From NCBI RefSeq assembly GCF_026810505.1, contig NZ_CP101750.1:2323448-2387447 (forward strand): a stretch of 64,000 nt of DNA. Direction: 5' to 3'. The translations under genes and the position numbers were made by a program. Shown piece after piece: positions 26,342 through 39,712 of the stretch; position 1 is the stretch's first letter; each line of letters starts with the position of its first letter. This DNA is from Streptomyces sp. Je 1-369 (lineage in GTDB: Bacteria > Actinomycetota > Actinomycetes > Streptomycetales > Streptomycetaceae). The notes beneath the pieces are model-generated. The model was not told the origin of the DNA. It saw only the letters and a list, made by a program, of their open reading frames with translations, and ran no database searches.

Positions 26342-26372
26342 CATTGGTATAAGCGGCCGAACCGTAATGAGG

Positions 26373-26389
26373 GTTGCGGGTGACGCAAC
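26373..26389. promoter_or_regulatory. Inverted repeat upstream of the ABC importer
   Basis: GTTGCG, five bases, CGCAAC: perfect 6-bp arms, 100 bases before the binding-protein gene. It could be the -35 region operator of a LacI- or GntR-type regulator. I know no matching consensus. Confidence 0.4.
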
Positions 26390-26413
26390 ATACGCTCATA
26401 GCATTGCGCCCCA

Positions 26414-26431
26414 TGCAACGCACTGGTTGCA
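26414..26431. promoter_or_regulatory. Second inverted repeat upstream of the ABC importer
   Basis: TGCAAC, six bases, GTTGCA: perfect 6-bp arms, related in sequence to the repeat 40 bases closer to the gene (both contain GTTGC/GCAAC). The pair may bind one regulator cooperatively. Confidence 0.4.
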
Positions 26432-26450
26432 CAAACGGCCGCAAACGCCA

Positions 26451-26492
26451 CGACGCCCGCCTCAGGTCCGGTCGGGGACGAGGCGGGCGTCG
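26451..26492 (-). terminator. Terminator of the gltBD operon
   Basis: A perfect 13-bp stem CGACGCCCGCCTC / GAGGCGGGCGTCG with a 16-base loop, 70 bases after the gltD stop. It insulates the glutamate synthase operon from the sugar importer operon on the same strand. Confidence 0.85.
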
Positions 26493-26561
26493 CTCAGTTC
26501 CGTACGCCGTTGTACGGGACGTATCAGGGGTCGTACGGGATCAACCGTACGGGTCGGTCCG

Positions 26562-28014
26562 TCAGGCCGTGAGGGCGCGGTCCGTGGGGCGGATCGGGGC
26601 CGGCAGGTCGCTCGCGCCGGTCAGGAAGCGGTCCACGCCGCGCGCCGCCGAGCGGCCCTCGGCGATCGCCCACACGATGAGCGACTGGCCGCGGCCCGCG
26701 TCACCGGCGACGAAGACACCGGGGACGTTCGTCTGGAACTCGCCGTCGCGTGCGACGTTGCCGCGCTCGTCGAGCTCGAGGGCGAACTGGTCCACGAGGC
26801 CGTTGTCGCGGTCGGTGCCGGTGAAGCCCATCGCGAGGGTGACGAGCTGCGCGGGGATCTTCCGCTCGGTGCCGGGCTTCGGGGTGAGCTTGCCCTCGAT
26901 GAACTCCACCTCGACGAGGTGCAGGAACTGGACGTTGCCGTCCTCGTCGCCCTCGAAGTGGGTGGTGTTGACGGCGTAGACCCGCTCGCCGCCCTCCTCG
27001 TGCGCGGAGGTGACCTTGTACAGCATGGGGAAGGTCGGCCACGGCTGGTGCGGGGCACGGTCCTCGCCCGGCTTCGGCATGATCTCCAGCTGCGTCACGG
27101 AGGCCGCGCCCTGGCGGTGGGCGGTGCCCACGCAGTCCGCGCCCGTGTCACCGCCGCCGATGACGACGACGTGCTTGCCCTCGGCGGAGACGGGCGTGGT
27201 GACGTAGTCGCCCTCCTGGACCTTGTTGGCCAGGGGCAGGTACTCCATCGCCTGGTAGATGCCCTTGAGTTCGCGGCCGGGGACGGGCAGGTCGCGGGCG
27301 GTGGTGGAGCCCGCGGCGATGACCACCGCGTCGTAGCGCCTGCGGAGCTTCGCCGCGTCGATGTCGCGGCCGATCTCCACGCCGGTGCGGAACTTGGTGC
27401 CCTCCGCGCGCATCTGCTCGATGCGGCGGTTGATGTGCCGCTTCTCCATCTTGAACTCGGGGATGCCGTAGCGGAGCAGGCCGCCGATGCGGTCGGCTCG
27501 CTCGTAGACGGCGACGGTGTGGCCGGCCCGGGTCAGCTGCTGGGCGGCGGCGAGGCCCGCCGGGCCGGAGCCGATGACGGCGACGGTCTTGCCGGAGAGC
27601 CGCTCGGGCGCCTGCGGCTTGACGTCGTTGGCGTCCCACGCCTTGTCGATGATGGAGACTTCGACGTTCTTGATGGTGACGGCCGGCTGGTTGATGCCGA
27701 GCACGCACGCCGCCTCACAGGGCGCCGGGCACAGGCGGCCCGTGAACTCCGGGAAGTTGTTCGTGGCGTGCAGCCGCTCGGAGGCCGCCGACCAGTCCTC
27801 GCGGTACGCGTAGTCGTTCCACTCCGGGATCAGGTTCCCCAGCGGGCAGCCGTTGTGGCAGAACGGGATGCCGCAGTCCATGCAGCGCGAGGCCTGCTTG
27901 GAGATGATCGGGAGGAGCGAACCGGGAACGTAGACCTCGTTCCAGTCCTGGACGCGCTCGCCGACCGGGCGGGTCTGCGCGACCTCGCGGCCGTGGTTAA
28001 GGAAGCCCTTGGGA

Positions 28015-28022
<8 letters not shown>
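26562..28022 (-). CDS. gltD: Glutamate synthase small (beta) subunit
   Basis: The 486-residue NADPH-dependent electron-input subunit of GOGAT. The N-terminal iron-sulphur region has Cys47, Cys50, Cys55 and Cys59 ([15 protein letters not shown]) and a second set in [11 protein letters not shown]. The FAD-binding motif is [15 protein letters not shown] and the NADPH-binding motif [13 protein letters not shown]. Electrons pass to the large subunit to make glutamate from glutamine and 2-oxoglutarate. The start ATG (28020-28022) lies 8 bp inside the gltB end, so the two subunits are translationally coupled. Length and motifs are normal. Confidence 0.98.
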
Positions 28023-32601
<4,579 letters not shown>

Positions 32602-32908
32602 CGGCACTCCCGTCGTCGTCGGGGCAACTACATGTGGCAAGGGACGACGTTGGCCCTGGCAAAATTTCGTGCAGATTACATGATGGAACGCTTCTCGAAA
32701 AGCGGATAGCTGGTTCCACCATGTGGACACCGCTCGTGGAGGTGGGAGCGGTTCGAGGGGGACCTCTGCGGGCAGATCCATGACCGAAGGCCCGGCGCGG
32801 CACAGGCCTCATTGCCCGCAGCGCTTACGGCTCATGCCCCGTGATCACGGTGTCGAAACCGCCGAGTAACGGCTACTTATGCAAGGTCCCGCATAGGCCT
32901 GCAAGGGC
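32602..32908. promoter_or_regulatory. gltB upstream region (about 300 bp, no gene)
   Basis: Between gltB and the VIT1 gene end. The 80 bases nearest gltB are AT-rich for this genome and should hold the promoter. On the minus strand GTAAT, six bases, GAAAT (32664-32679) resembles the GlnR half-site pair gTnAC-n6-GaAAC. A perfect 12-bp palindrome CCGTGATCACGG is at 32839-32850; it may be a site or part of the VIT1 gene end. No open frame here has coding character. Confidence 0.4.
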
Positions 32909-33640
32909 TCATCCTACGGCGGTACCGAACAGACTGCCCAGGACGTACGTCACACCGGCGGCCGCCCCACCGAGCGCCAGTTGCCGCAGACCGCTGAACC
33001 ACCAGGACCTCGCGGTCACCTTGGCCACCACCGCACCGCAGGCGAAGAGCCCGATGAGCGCGAGCAGCAGGGCGGGCCAGAGCACGGTGGCACCCAGCAG
33101 ATACGGCAGTACGGGGAGCAGGGCGCCCAGCGCGAACGCGCCGAAGGACGACACCGCGGCGACGGTCGGCGAGGGCAGGTCGCCCGGGTCGATGCCGAGT
33201 TCCTCGCGGGCGTGGATCTCCAGGGCCTGCTCGGGGTCCTTGGACAGCTGACGGGCGACCTCGCGGGCCAGGCCGGGCTCGACGCCGCGCGACGCGTACA
33301 GCTCGGCGAGCTCCCGCTCCTCGTCCTGCGGATGCTTGCGCAGCTCGCGCCGCTCCACGTCCAGCTCGGCCTCGACGAGCTCGCGCTGCGAGGCCACGGA
33401 GGTGTACTCGCCCGCCGCCATCGAGAAGGCGCCCGCGGCGAGCCCCACGAGGCCGGTGATGACGATGGTCTCCCGCGACACCGCGCCGCCCGCGACGCCG
33501 GTCATCAGCGCGAGGTTGGAGACGAGCCCGTCCATCGCCCCGAAGACCGCCGGACGCAGCCAGCCGCCGTTGACATCGCGGTGGGTGTGGTTGTCGCGGT
33601 GCGCCTCGTGCAGTGCCGCTTCGGTTTCGATGATCGCCAT
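32909..33640 (-). CDS. VIT1/CCC1-type Fe/Mn transporter family protein
   Basis: A 243-residue membrane protein of the VIT1/CCC1 family (divalent iron or manganese transport). The first helix region contains the family motif WLRPAVFGAMDGLVSNLAL; the second (LVGLAAGAFSMAAGEYTSV) carries the conserved GAFSMAxGEY. A charged cytoplasmic segment follows (residues about 85-150, EVE-rich, likely metal-binding helices), then three more helices at the C-terminus (from about 165 to 240). I choose ATG 33638-33640, which has GAGGGGG 13 bases upstream; a longer frame to 33952 overlaps the divergent promoter. It is divergent from the ADP-ribosylglycohydrolase operon. Bacterial members likely export or detoxify Fe/Mn. 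Confidence 0.92.
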   Translation of the reverse strand: MAIIETEAALHEAHRDNHTHRDVNGGWLRPAVFGAMDGLVSNLALMTGVAGGAVSRETIVITGLVGLAAGAFSMAAGEYTSVASQRELVEAELDVERRELRKHPQDEERELAELYASRGVEPGLAREVARQLSKDPEQALEIHAREELGIDPGDLPSPTVAAVSSFGAFALGALLPVLPYLLGATVLWPALLLALIGLFACGAVVAKVTARSWWFSGLRQLALGGAAAGVTYVLGSLFGTAVG

Positions 33641-33936
33641 GGTGAAGCCCCCTCGTGCGTGTTGGACGATCTCGAAAGTACGCGCGAAAAAAATCTCCCG
33701 CCAGCAAGGAAGGCCGTACTTACCTGCGAAAACGCGCCGCGGAGGAGGGCGGGAGGAGCCGGGAAAGGGTCCACCCGAACACAGCGGTCCGCACCCCCGG
33801 GAGGCGCGAAGGGGTGATCTGAGCTCACACATGCTCTTTTGAGCGCCCGGCGTGGCAGGGATGCACCAAGCACCGCATCCAGCGGTACGCCCCCAGTCCG
33901 CGGCCCGTCGTGGTCCGCACACAAGGGAGGCACGGC
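33641..33936. promoter_or_regulatory. Divergent promoter region of VIT1 gene and ADP-ribosylglycohydrolase operon
   Basis: A 296-bp gap. It contains an AT-rich patch near 33680-33700 (CGCGAAAAAAATCTC) suited to the VIT1 promoter, and TGAGCTCA (33818-33825) followed by CACACATGCTCTTTTGAGC nearer the operon. I see no known operator, so control of the seven-gene operon cannot be told from sequence. Confidence 0.35.
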
Positions 33937-34959
33937 ATGGCGTCCATCGCATGTGTTCCCTCGGTCCCGGCGCCCGGTGACGCCGACGACCTCCGCGAGC
34001 GGGCGCGCGGCGCGCTGCTCGGCCTCGCGGTCGGCGACGCGCTCGGCGCGCCCGCCGAGAACATGAAACCGTCCGAGATCCGCCGCCGCTGGGGCCGCAT
34101 CACCGGATACGTCGCCGAACACCCCGCGGGCACGGACGACACCGAGTACGCGATCTTCTCCGGCCTGCTGCTCGCCCGGCACGGCTCCGCGCTCACGGTC
34201 GCGCACGTCGAGACGGCGTGGCACCAGTGGATCGCCGACCTGGACGAGGGCCCGTTCCGCGGGGCGGGCTTCAGCGAACGCGGCACCCTCGAAAACCTGC
34301 GCAGAGGCCTCGCCGCCCCGATCTCCGCCCAGCACCGGCACGCGTGGAGCGACGGCCTGGCGATGCGGGCCGCGCCCTTCGGCGTCTTCGCCGCGGGCGA
34401 CCCGCACGAAGCGGCCCGCCTCGTCGCGATCGACGGCTCCGTCAGCCACGACGGCGAGGGCATCTACGGCGGGCGTGCGGTGGCGGCGGGGGTCGCGGCG
34501 GCCATGGCCGGCGCGCCGGTGGAGGCCGTGGTGGAGGCGGGCCTCTCGGTCATCCCCGAGGACTCCTGGACGTCCCGCTCACTGCGCCGCGCGGTGGCGG
34601 TCGCCGACCGCGGCGAACGCGCGGTGCGCTCCGCGGTGGTCATCGGCGGCTACCCCTGGACGGACCTCGCACCGGAAGCGGTGGCCCTCGCGTTCGGGGC
34701 GTACGCGGCGGCGCGCGGGGACTTCGGCGACGCGGTGCTCTGTGCGGTGAACATGGGCCGGGACGCGGACACGACGGCGGCGGTCGCGGGCGCGCTCTCC
34801 GGCGCGACGTGCGGCGTGGCGGCGATCCCGCTCCCCTGGTCGACGGCGATCGGCCCGGCACGGGGCAGCTGCTTGCCTTCGATGCGGGGGCACCACGTTC
34901 TGGACGTGGCGGATCTCCTGACCCCGGATCCCGAGCCGGTACGAGTGGGGGCCTCGTGA
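33937..34959 (+). CDS. ADP-ribosylglycohydrolase family protein 1 (motifs intact)
   Basis: First gene of a seven-gene operon; 340 residues, ADP-ribosylglycohydrolase (DraG/ARH) fold. The family binds two Mg or Mn ions and hydrolyses N- or O-ribosyl bonds, for example ADP-ribose from protein. The N-terminal GLAVGDALGAPAE (29-41), the metal motif TDDT (66-69) and the C-terminal metal motif GRDADT (274-279) are all present, so the active site looks complete. The start ATG 33937 has GGGAGG eight bases upstream. Its stop overlaps the next gene start by 4 bp (GTGA). No signal peptide. The true substrate in this subfamily is unknown; a non-protein ribosyl compound is possible given the linked sugar kinase. 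Confidence 0.92.
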   Translation: MASIACVPSVPAPGDADDLRERARGALLGLAVGDALGAPAENMKPSEIRRRWGRITGYVAEHPAGTDDTEYAIFSGLLLARHGSALTVAHVETAWHQWIADLDEGPFRGAGFSERGTLENLRRGLAAPISAQHRHAWSDGLAMRAAPFGVFAAGDPHEAARLVAIDGSVSHDGEGIYGGRAVAAGVAAAMAGAPVEAVVEAGLSVIPEDSWTSRSLRRAVAVADRGERAVRSAVVIGGYPWTDLAPEAVALAFGAYAAARGDFGDAVLCAVNMGRDADTTAAVAGALSGATCGVAAIPLPWSTAIGPARGSCLPSMRGHHVLDVADLLTPDPEPVRVGAS

Positions 34960-36284
34960 CCACTGAGGACAAGCTCGCCGCTACCGCTGCGGACGATCGG
35001 GCCGCAGGACGATGGGGGTCCCCCCTGGTCGAGCGGAGCCGAGAGCTTGAGGGAGGGTGGGCACAGCCCCCGGTGCCGGGTGCGCCATACGGGGACGCCC
35101 GGGAATGCGACGCCTCCCGAGCCGAGGGGCTTCTGCTGGGCCTGGCCGCAGGCGACGCCGCGGGGTGGCCCGCCGCCCGCCACAGGGCATCCCGCATGCC
35201 CGAGTGGACCCGCCGCCTCACCCGCGAACTGGACACCTTCGCCGAGCAGAACGCCACGACCACCCTCCCCGTCCCCATCGCCCTGAACCAGCCCCCGGAA
35301 CCCCTCCGCCTGGGCCCCTCCGACGACGCGGAATGGGCGGCGTTCACCGCGGAGTCCGTACTGCGCGCCGGACCGGGCAACCACCACCTGAAAGTACGGA
35401 CCGCACTCGACCTCGCCTGGACCACCCTCGCCGCCGAGATCGCCGCCGCCGCGGACCGTGCCCCCGAGGTCGAGTCCGCCGTACTCCCCCTGCGCGCCCG
35501 CATCTCCGTCCGCGCCGGTCTCGGCAACCTCGCGACAGGCCTGCGCCCCCCGGCCACCGGCCACGACAACCCGCACTACTTCGACGACGCGGCCTGCGTA
35601 CGGGCCTGCGTGCTCGCCCTCGTCCACCCCGGCGACCCCGAACGCGCCGCCGACCTCGCGGAGTTCGACGCCCGCTACACCCAGGACGGCGACGGCGTGC
35701 ACGGCGCCCGCGCCATGGCCGCCGCACTCGCCGCCGCACTGGGGAACGCCGACGTCGACACCGCCGTGGACCACGCACTCGACCAGCTCCCGGAACACAC
35801 GGAGATCGGCAGGAACGCCCGGCACGCCGTGAAGACGGCCCGCGCCCAGCCGGAGGGGGACGGCGCCTTCGCCCTCGTACCGTTCCTGGAGCACCAGATC
35901 GTCGACCACGTCTACAGCTACGGCATCGCGGCCGCCGAGACCGTCCCGGTCGCCCTCGCCCTGGCCACCGCCGCCCGGGGCCGTATCGGCGAGGCGGTGC
36001 CCGCGGCCGCGTGCCTGTCGCGCGTCGCGGACTCCGCGCCCGCGCTCGCCGGGGCGCTGACCGGCGCCCTCGGCACGGCGGCCGCGATCCCCGCCGCCTG
36101 GCGCGACGCCTGCCGCACCCTGTCGGGCTGCGCGCTCCCCCGGCTCGCCGGTACCGACCTGGTGGAACTCGCCGGGCGCCTGGCAGACACGGAACGGGCC
36201 ACCCCAGGTGGACAATCCCGACATGACGTACATGACGGCTACGACAGCCACAACACGCCCGAAGGGAACGACGGCGCTCCCTGA
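34956..36284 (+). CDS. ADP-ribosylglycohydrolase-like protein 2 (degenerate metal site)
   Basis: A 442-residue paralogue starting at GTG 34956, overlapping the previous stop by 4 bp. The fold signature GLAAGDAAG (62-70) is retained, but TDDT has become SDDA (122-125), and the C-terminal GRDADT has become SRVADS (355-360), losing the first metal-binding Asp. It is therefore likely a pseudoenzyme, a partner subunit or an enzyme with changed chemistry. Residues 22-37 (SPLVERSRELEGGWAQ) are encoded by a palindromic Streptomyces repeat inserted in frame. The central part (about residues 185-300) keeps the family's HYFDDAACVRA and DGDGVHGARAMAAAL elements. The C-terminal 25 residues are polar and overlap the next gene. 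Confidence 0.85.
   Translation: MTTEDKLAATAADDRAAGRWGSPLVERSRELEGGWAQPPVPGAPYGDARECDASRAEGLLLGLAAGDAAGWPAARHRASRMPEWTRRLTRELDTFAEQNATTTLPVPIALNQPPEPLRLGPSDDAEWAAFTAESVLRAGPGNHHLKVRTALDLAWTTLAAEIAAAADRAPEVESAVLPLRARISVRAGLGNLATGLRPPATGHDNPHYFDDAACVRACVLALVHPGDPERAADLAEFDARYTQDGDGVHGARAMAAALAAALGNADVDTAVDHALDQLPEHTEIGRNARHAVKTARAQPEGDGAFALVPFLEHQIVDHVYSYGIAAAETVPVALALATAARGRIGEAVPAAACLSRVADSAPALAGALTGALGTAAAIPAAWRDACRTLSGCALPRLAGTDLVELAGRLADTERATPGGQSRHDVHDGYDSHNTPEGNDGAP
35012..35070. repeat. Streptomyces palindromic repeat inside a coding sequence
   Basis: GGGGGTCCCCCCTGG, then TCGAGCGGAGCCGAGAGCTTGA, then GGGAGGGTGGGCACAG. This type of element (CCCCC...CGAGC...GAGAGCTTG...GGGGGAGG) is common between genes in Streptomyces chromosomes. 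Here it is read in frame as residues 22-37 of the second ADP-ribosylglycohydrolase-like protein without a stop. The recognition rests on memory of the motif. Confidence 0.65.
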
Positions 36285-37458
36285 CCCCTCCCTGTCCGAC
36301 CGCATCACCGGCAGCCTCATCGGCGCCGCCGTGGGCGACGCGCTCGGCGGCCCCGTCGAGGGGTACGCGCCCGAGCAGATCGCCGAGCGGCACGGCGGCC
36401 GCGTGACCGGCATCGTCGGCCCCTGGAACGGCGACCGCTGGCGCACCGCCCGGCCCATCGCGCCGTTCCACAAGGGCGACGGGCACGTCACCGACGACAC
36501 CTTGCTGACCCACGCGCTGGTCCGCGTGTACGCCACCGTCCGCGACCACCTCGACGCCTACGCCATGGCCGACCACCTGGTCCCCGACCTGATGACGACC
36601 CCGCGCTGGATCCCGGAGCTGGAGGCCGACGCGCTCCCCCTGCACCGGATCTTCCTCGCCGAGAAGTGGCTCGTCGCCCGCCTGCACTACGGCCACGTCG
36701 ACCCGCGGGAGGCCGGCGCCGGAAACATCGTCAACTGCGGTGCCGCGATGTACATGGCGCCGGTCGGCCTGGTCAACGCGGCCGACCCGAGGGCCGCGTA
36801 CGCCGAGGCCGTCGACATCGCGGGCGCCCACCAGTCGTCGTACGGCAGGGAGGCGGCCGGTGTCTTCGCGGCGGCGGTCGCGGCGGCCTGCACACCCGGC
36901 GCCACCGCGGAGTCGGTGGTCGAGGCGTGCCTCGCCCTGGCCAAGGACGGCACGCGCGCCGCGATCGAGGCGGTGACCGAAGTCGCCGCGCGGCACGGGG
37001 AATTCGAGTCGGCGCTGGCCCCCATCCGGGCCGCGGTCGAGCCCTTCGACACCGTCGGTCCCGACTACCGCTCCCCGTCGCTCGGCGCCCGCCGCCCCTC
37101 CCGGCTGCACTCCATCGAAGAGCTCCCCGTCGCCCTCGGCATGCTCCTGGTCGGCGGGTCCGACTACCGCCGCACCGTGCTCGGCTCCGTCAACTACGGC
37201 CGCGACTGCGACTCCATCGCGACGATGGCCGGGGCGATCGTGGGCGCGCTGCACGGCGAGGAGGCGGTCCCCGACGACTGGTCCGTACAGGTCGCCGGGG
37301 CCAGCCGCCTCGACCTGCGCGCTCCCGGGGTGGTCCTCACGGAGGTGGCGCGGGAGATCTTCGCCCGTGACACCGGGCGCCGCCGCTCCCATGAGGCGGC
37401 GTTCGCGGCCCTGACGGCCGTCACCCGCTCCGAGGCCGCGGCCGGGGCCGGACGGTGA
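36223..37458 (+). CDS. ADP-ribosylglycohydrolase family protein 3 (motifs intact)
   Basis: Third paralogue, about 411 residues. Complete motifs: GAAVGDALGGPVE (34-46), TDDT (90-93), and GRDCDS (326-331) as the C-terminal metal pair. I place the start at ATG 36223; GTG 36208 and ATG 36232 are alternatives. Any of them overlaps the previous gene by 50-77 bp in another frame, a larger overlap than the other junctions in this operon. The C-terminal domain after residue 340 is longer than in protein 1. No signal peptide. Its stop overlaps the fourth paralogue by 4 bp. The protein is likely catalytic; the substrate is not apparent. Confidence 0.9.
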   Translation: MTYMTATTATTRPKGTTALPDPSLSDRITGSLIGAAVGDALGGPVEGYAPEQIAERHGGRVTGIVGPWNGDRWRTARPIAPFHKGDGHVTDDTLLTHALVRVYATVRDHLDAYAMADHLVPDLMTTPRWIPELEADALPLHRIFLAEKWLVARLHYGHVDPREAGAGNIVNCGAAMYMAPVGLVNAADPRAAYAEAVDIAGAHQSSYGREAAGVFAAAVAAACTPGATAESVVEACLALAKDGTRAAIEAVTEVAARHGEFESALAPIRAAVEPFDTVGPDYRSPSLGARRPSRLHSIEELPVALGMLLVGGSDYRRTVLGSVNYGRDCDSIATMAGAIVGALHGEEAVPDDWSVQVAGASRLDLRAPGVVLTEVAREIFARDTGRRRSHEAAFAALTAVTRSEAAAGAGR

Positions 37459-38804
37459 TCCGCCTGAGCTGGGTCCAGCCGGAGGACCTCGTCGGCCACG
37501 AGCTGCGCCAGGCCGAGCTGGAGGGCCGCGACGTGGCGGCGGTGCGGTGCCGATGGCTGACGGCGGGCGGCGAGACGGCCCCGGCGACCGCGGGCGCGTC
37601 CCCCGCTCCGGCACCGGCCCGCCTCCGCCTCCTCGCCGAGCGGCTCCTGGACGAGCTGCGGCCGCCCCCGTGGCACGGCGGGCCGAGCATCCCGGAGACG
37701 GCGCCCGACCCCGCGGCCGGGCCGCCGGACGCCGTCGGACTGCGCGACCGGCTGCACGCCGCCTGGCTCGGCAGGGCCGCGGGCTGTGTCCTCGGCAAAC
37801 CCGTCGAGAAGCTCCCCCTCGACGGCATCCGAAGCCTCGCGAAAGCCACCGGCAACTGGCCGCTCACCACCTGGTTCACGGAACGCGGCGTCCCGCCGAA
37901 GCTCAGGGCCGCGTACCCCTGGAACCGCCGCTCCGCCCCGACCTCCCTCGCCGAGAACATCGACGGCACGCCCGAGGACGACGACCTCAACTTCCCGCTC
38001 CTGAACCTCATCCTGCTCCAGCGCCACGGCAAGAGCTTCACCACCGACGACGTGGCGCGTCTCTGGCTGGACGAGCTCCCCGCGGGCCGCACCTTCACCG
38101 CCGAACGCGTCGCCTACCGCAACCTCCTCCAGGGCATCGAACCCCCGCACACCGCCACCCACCGCAACCCGTTCCGCGAGTGGATCGGCGCGCTGATCCG
38201 CGCCGACGTGCACGGCTGGACCAACCCGGGAGCGCCAGGGGCGGCCGCCGTACAGGCCCGCCGGGACGCCGTCCTCAGCCACACGGAGAACGGCGTGTAC
38301 GGCGCCATGTTCACCGCGGCCACCATCGCGGCGGCAGCGGGCGGCCGCGCCGACGTCCACGCCTGCCTGGACGCGGGCCTCTCCGTCGTACCGGCCGCAT
38401 CGCGCCTCTCCCGCGCAGTCCGCCACGCCGTCCGACTCGCGCACGACACCCCGGACTTCGACGACGTCGTGGACGACCTCCACGCGCGCCACGGCGCCCA
38501 CCACTGGGTCCACGTCGTCCCCAACGCCGCCCTGCTCGCCGCCGCGCTCACCCACGCCGACGGCGACTTCACCGGCTCCATCACCCGCGCGGTGTCCGGC
38601 GGCTGGGACACCGACTCCAACGGCGCGACCGCGGGCTCCGTCGCCGGGCTGCTCGCCGGCCGCGCCGACGCGCTCCCCGACCGCTGGACGGCGCCCCTCA
38701 AGAACCGGCTCGCCACCTCCGTGGGCGACTTCAACGGCACCGGCTTCGACGCCCTGGCAGACCTCACCACCGAACTCTCCACCCGGGAGGTACCCCCCTC
38801 ATGA
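37455..38804 (+). CDS. ADP-ribosylglycohydrolase family protein 4 (divergent subfamily)
   Basis: Fourth paralogue, 449 residues, from GTG 37455. Residues 1-95 form an extra N-terminal domain not in the others. The hydrolase core then begins with HAAWLGRAAGCVLGKPVEK (101-119). The first metal motif reads EDDD (174-177) and the second GWDTDS (383-388), so this subfamily keeps acidic ligands but with a changed first motif. Such EDDD/GWDTDS members often sit near sugar or nucleoside utilisation genes, which fits the adjacent kinase. It ends in a 4-bp ATGA overlap with the PfkB gene. No signal peptide. Confidence 0.9.
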   Translation: MIRLSWVQPEDLVGHELRQAELEGRDVAAVRCRWLTAGGETAPATAGASPAPAPARLRLLAERLLDELRPPPWHGGPSIPETAPDPAAGPPDAVGLRDRLHAAWLGRAAGCVLGKPVEKLPLDGIRSLAKATGNWPLTTWFTERGVPPKLRAAYPWNRRSAPTSLAENIDGTPEDDDLNFPLLNLILLQRHGKSFTTDDVARLWLDELPAGRTFTAERVAYRNLLQGIEPPHTATHRNPFREWIGALIRADVHGWTNPGAPGAAAVQARRDAVLSHTENGVYGAMFTAATIAAAAGGRADVHACLDAGLSVVPAASRLSRAVRHAVRLAHDTPDFDDVVDDLHARHGAHHWVHVVPNAALLAAALTHADGDFTGSITRAVSGGWDTDSNGATAGSVAGLLAGRADALPDRWTAPLKNRLATSVGDFNGTGFDALADLTTELSTREVPPS

Positions 38805-39712
38805 CCCCCACGCCCCACATCGCCGTCCTCGGCAGCGCCAACATGGATCTCGTCGCGTACGTCGACAAGGCCCCGCGGCGCGGCGAGACCGTGACGGGCC
38901 GCGAGTTCCGTACCGTCCCCGGCGGCAAGGGCGCCAACCAGGCCGTCGCGGCGGCCCGCGCGGGCGCCACCGTCTCGATGATCGGCGCCGTCGGCAACGA
39001 CGCGTACGGCGCGCGGCTCAGGGCCGTCCTCGAACACTCCGGCATCGAGACCGACTCCCTGCGTACGGTCGAGACGCCCACCGGCACCGCGCACATCGTC
39101 GTCGACGACGACGGAGGCAACGCGATCGTCGTCATCCCCGGCGCCAACGGCACCGTCACCTCCCTCACTCCCGGCGACGAGGGCCTGATCGCCTCCGCAG
39201 ACGCGCTGCTGCTCCAGCTGGAGGTGCCCCTCGAAGGAGTGCTCGCCGCCGCACAGGCCGCCCGGCGCCACGGCGTCCGCACGATCCTCACCCCCGCCCC
39301 CGCACAACCCCTGCCACCCGAACTCCTCGACTCCGTCGACCTGTTGCTTCCCAACGAACACGAGGCCGCCACCCTCACCGGCATCACCGACGACCCGCAC
39401 GCCGCCGCCCGCGCACTGCTCTCCCAGGTGCCCGAAGTCGTCATCACCCTCGGCTCGCGCGGCAGCCTGTACGCGTCGCGCGACACCGAACCCGTGACGG
39501 TGCCCGCCCGCCAGGTCGCGGCAACCGACACCACGGGTGCGGGCGACACCTTCGCGGGCACGCTCGCCGTGGCACTCGCCGAGGGCAACTCCGTCGCGGA
39601 CGCGCTGGGTTGGGCGTCGTCGGCGGCAGCGCTCTCCGTGCAGCGCGCGGGGGCGTCGGCCTCGATGCCGTACCGCAAGGAGATCGACGAAGAGGCGGGC
39701 ACGACGTCATGA
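38801..39712 (+). CDS. PfkB-family sugar kinase (ribokinase-like)
   Basis: A 303-residue PfkB kinase. The N-terminal ribokinase start (AVLGSANMDLVAYVD) and first signature PGGKGANQAVAAARAG are followed by the second signature DTTGAGDTFAGTLAVAL near residue 245, whose Asp is the catalytic base, and the anion hole GAGD. The match to ribokinase (RbsK) is good, so ribose or a ribosyl compound is a sensible substrate. Position after four ribosyl-hydrolase-fold genes supports phosphorylation of a released ribose-like sugar. Overlaps of 4 bp on both sides tie it into the operon. Confidence 0.93.
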   Translation: MTPTPHIAVLGSANMDLVAYVDKAPRRGETVTGREFRTVPGGKGANQAVAAARAGATVSMIGAVGNDAYGARLRAVLEHSGIETDSLRTVETPTGTAHIVVDDDGGNAIVVIPGANGTVTSLTPGDEGLIASADALLLQLEVPLEGVLAAAQAARRHGVRTILTPAPAQPLPPELLDSVDLLLPNEHEAATLTGITDDPHAAARALLSQVPEVVITLGSRGSLYASRDTEPVTVPARQVAATDTTGAGDTFAGTLAVALAEGNSVADALGWASSAAALSVQRAGASASMPYRKEIDEEAGTTS

